This document shows positions 4,349 to 5,478 of a stretch of 5,478 nucleotides of DNA, in pieces. How positions within the stretch are numbered: the stretch's first letter is position 1; the number at the start of each line of letters is the position of its first letter. Source of the stretch: an uncultured Bacteroidales bacterium. GTDB taxonomy: Bacteria > Bacteroidota > Bacteroidia > Bacteroidales > UBA932. Where the stretch lies: NCBI GenBank assembly GCA_945982095.1, contig CAMFRR010000074.1, positions 1 to 5,478 on the forward strand. Direction: 5' to 3'. The position numbers were made by a program, and so were the translations under genes. Below the pieces are notes generated by a model. The model worked only from the letters and a program-made list of their open reading frames with translations. It did no database searches and was not told where the DNA came from.

Positions 4349-5478
4349 ATGATATACGCTTTGATACTGAGGCTGCGCCACCTCTTTTATGACAAGGGTT
4401 GGAAAAAGTCTTTCCCCACCACCCTGCCATCTGTATGCATAGGCAATGTGGCAGTGGGAGGCACGGGCAAGACTCCTATGACAGAGCTTGTCATCAACAC
4501 CCTCAAATATGGTGAGATAGAGGCTGCAGATTCGGAGATATATGGCTTCAGCGGTCCGGACCCGTCCTATGAGCCCAAAAAACTCGCCGTGCTGAGCAGG
4601 GGCTACAAGCGCCGCACCAAGGGATTCCAGCAGGTGGTCTGCGAGGGCAGCGCCGCGGCTTTCGGTGATGAAGCCCTGCAAATCAAGAGAAAGTTCCCTG
4701 AATGCACAGTGGTTGTGGATGAGGACAGGGTGGAAGGAGCCTCTTTCCTGGCCAAGCCCGAACTCATTGACCAGTTGAAGGAACGCAAGAAGGCGCGAAT
4801 CCTCCATCCCCAATTCAATAGCCCTGAGTTCATCATACTTGACGACGCTTACCAGCATCGCCGCATTAAGGCAAGTGGAAACATTGTGCTAACGGCTTTT
4901 GACCGCCCTTTCACCAAGGACAGGCTGCTGCCCTTCGGACGTTTGAGGGATTTGCGCTCACGTGCTTATCTCGCTGATATGGTGGTGGTTACGAAGTGTC
5001 CTCTGTATATGGATGAGACTCTGAAATGCGAATATGCCGCTATGCTGGGATTCAAGGACTATGACCCGGAAAGATGCAGCGCCAGAGCTCCGAAATGCCG
5101 CAGATACCCCGACGGGAAGGAGATAAAGCTTCTTTTCTCCACTCTGGTCTACGACAAGATGAAGGGAGTTTTCCCTGAGGCCGACCCTCATTATACTCAT
5201 GCCCAGATGGCAATTGCCATCACAGGTATTGCCAACAGCAAGCATTTTGTCGGCCATCTGGGCGATATGTACCGCATCATCAGCCACGAGAGCTTCGCAG
5301 ATCACCATTCCTTCACCCGTTCCGACGCCAAGCGCCTTGAAAGCGCTGTTGAGGTCAATCCCATCTGCCTGCTGGCAACTACAGAAAAAGATGCCCAAAG
5401 ATTGAGGGATTTGACCCTTTCGGCCGAGGTTCGCAGGCGACTTTTTTACATTCCTATACGTATGCAGATGCTTACAGC
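4349..5478 (+). CDS. lpxK: Tetraacyldisaccharide 4'-kinase (lipid A 4'-kinase), C-terminus cut by window edge
   Basis: LpxK uses ATP to phosphorylate the 4' position of the tetraacyldisaccharide-1-phosphate precursor of lipid A, at the inner face of the cytoplasmic membrane. The frame is open to the right edge, giving 376 complete codons. The P-loop is GNVAVGGTGKTP at 32-43. SRGY at 83-86, GDEA at 106-109, ILDDAYQHRR at 163-172 (Asp-Asp 165-166, matching the catalytic acidic pair of the family), LLPFGRLR at 193-200, TGIAN at 292-296, ADHHSFT at 317-323 and TEKDA at 345-349 all follow the E. coli protein in order. The N-terminal hydrophobic stretch MIYALILRLRHLFY fits the membrane-associated helix. 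The ATG at 4349 is the first start after an in-frame stop at 4313. With 376 residues and no stop yet it is longer than most LpxK (about 320-370), owing to extra residues near 55-77 and 142-158. No clear promoter precedes it; read-through from sdhC is possible. Confidence 0.96.
   Translation, partial: MIYALILRLRHLFYDKGWKKSFPTTLPSVCIGNVAVGGTGKTPMTELVINTLKYGEIEAADSEIYGFSGPDPSYEPKKLAVLSRGYKRRTKGFQQVVCEGSAAAFGDEALQIKRKFPECTVVVDEDRVEGASFLAKPELIDQLKERKKARILHPQFNSPEFIILDDAYQHRRIKASGNIVLTAFDRPFTKDRLLPFGRLRDLRSRAYLADMVVVTKCPLYMDETLKCEYAAMLGFKDYDPERCSARAPKCRRYPDGKEIKLLFSTLVYDKMKGVFPEADPHYTHAQMAIAITGIANSKHFVGHLGDMYRIISHESFADHHSFTRSDAKRLESAVEVNPICLLATTEKDAQRLRDLTLSAEVRRRLFYIPIRMQMLT

Noticed and set aside
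4298..4858. Minus-strand open frame of 186 codons (and a 77-codon frame inside it)
   Set aside because: It is antisense to the lpxK P-loop and catalytic motifs and its product resembles no family I know. Length alone is not support at this base composition.
4958..5405. Minus-strand 146-codon and plus-strand 68-codon frames near the right end
   Set aside because: Both overlap the conserved TGIAN, ADHH and TEKDA region of LpxK and are explained as shadows.
1..5478. CRISPR array, insertion sequence, tRNA/rRNA, phage or toxin-antitoxin module
   Set aside because: I saw no spaced repeats, transposase motifs, terminal inverted repeats, cloverleaf pattern or small paired genes; nearly all sequence is taken by five conserved genes.

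Overview
The window looks like core chromosome from a Bacteroidota bacterium, most likely of the order Bacteroidales. Three things support this. A di-haem cytochrome b558-type SdhC and an LpxK point to an anaerobe or microaerobe with fumarate/succinate respiration and an outer membrane containing lipid A. Three intergenic sites match the Bacteroidota sigma factor -7 consensus TAnnTTTG. No start codon has a convincing Shine-Dalgarno sequence; the bases before the starts are A/T-rich instead.

Layout: (1) 1-889, minus strand: N-terminal half of a long Xaa-Pro aminopeptidase, cut by the window edge before its catalytic domain. (2) 890-997: divergent intergenic region with a good promoter for the peptidase and an imperfect inverted repeat. 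(3) 998-2707, plus: a GH3-family (acyl-adenylate/amidosynthetase fold) protein of unknown substrate. (4) 2708-2761: a strong hairpin with A and T tracts on both sides, serving as a shared terminator for the converging genes. (5) 2762-3469, minus: pyrH, UMP kinase. (6) 3470-3582: compact divergent promoter region for pyrH and sdhC. (7) 3583-4284, plus: sdhC, membrane anchor of succinate dehydrogenase/fumarate reductase, with an unusual cysteine cluster at the C-terminus. (8) 4285-4348: hairpin terminator or attenuator. (9) 4349-5478, plus: lpxK, lipid A 4'-kinase, cut by the right edge.

The genes do not form one pathway. They are mostly single-gene units in alternating orientation, each with its own start or stop signals: pyrimidine nucleotide supply (pyrH), anaerobic respiration (sdhC), outer-membrane lipid A synthesis (lpxK), peptide turnover (aminopeptidase P) and one uncharacterised ligase-like protein (GH3). 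No mobile element, CRISPR array, tRNA or rRNA is visible, and no gene-free stretch exceeds about 115 bases. I found no sign of a new multi-gene system. The points most worth a second look are the bacterial GH3 protein, the SdhC that is not followed by sdhA/sdhB, its cysteine tail, and the insertions in LpxK.
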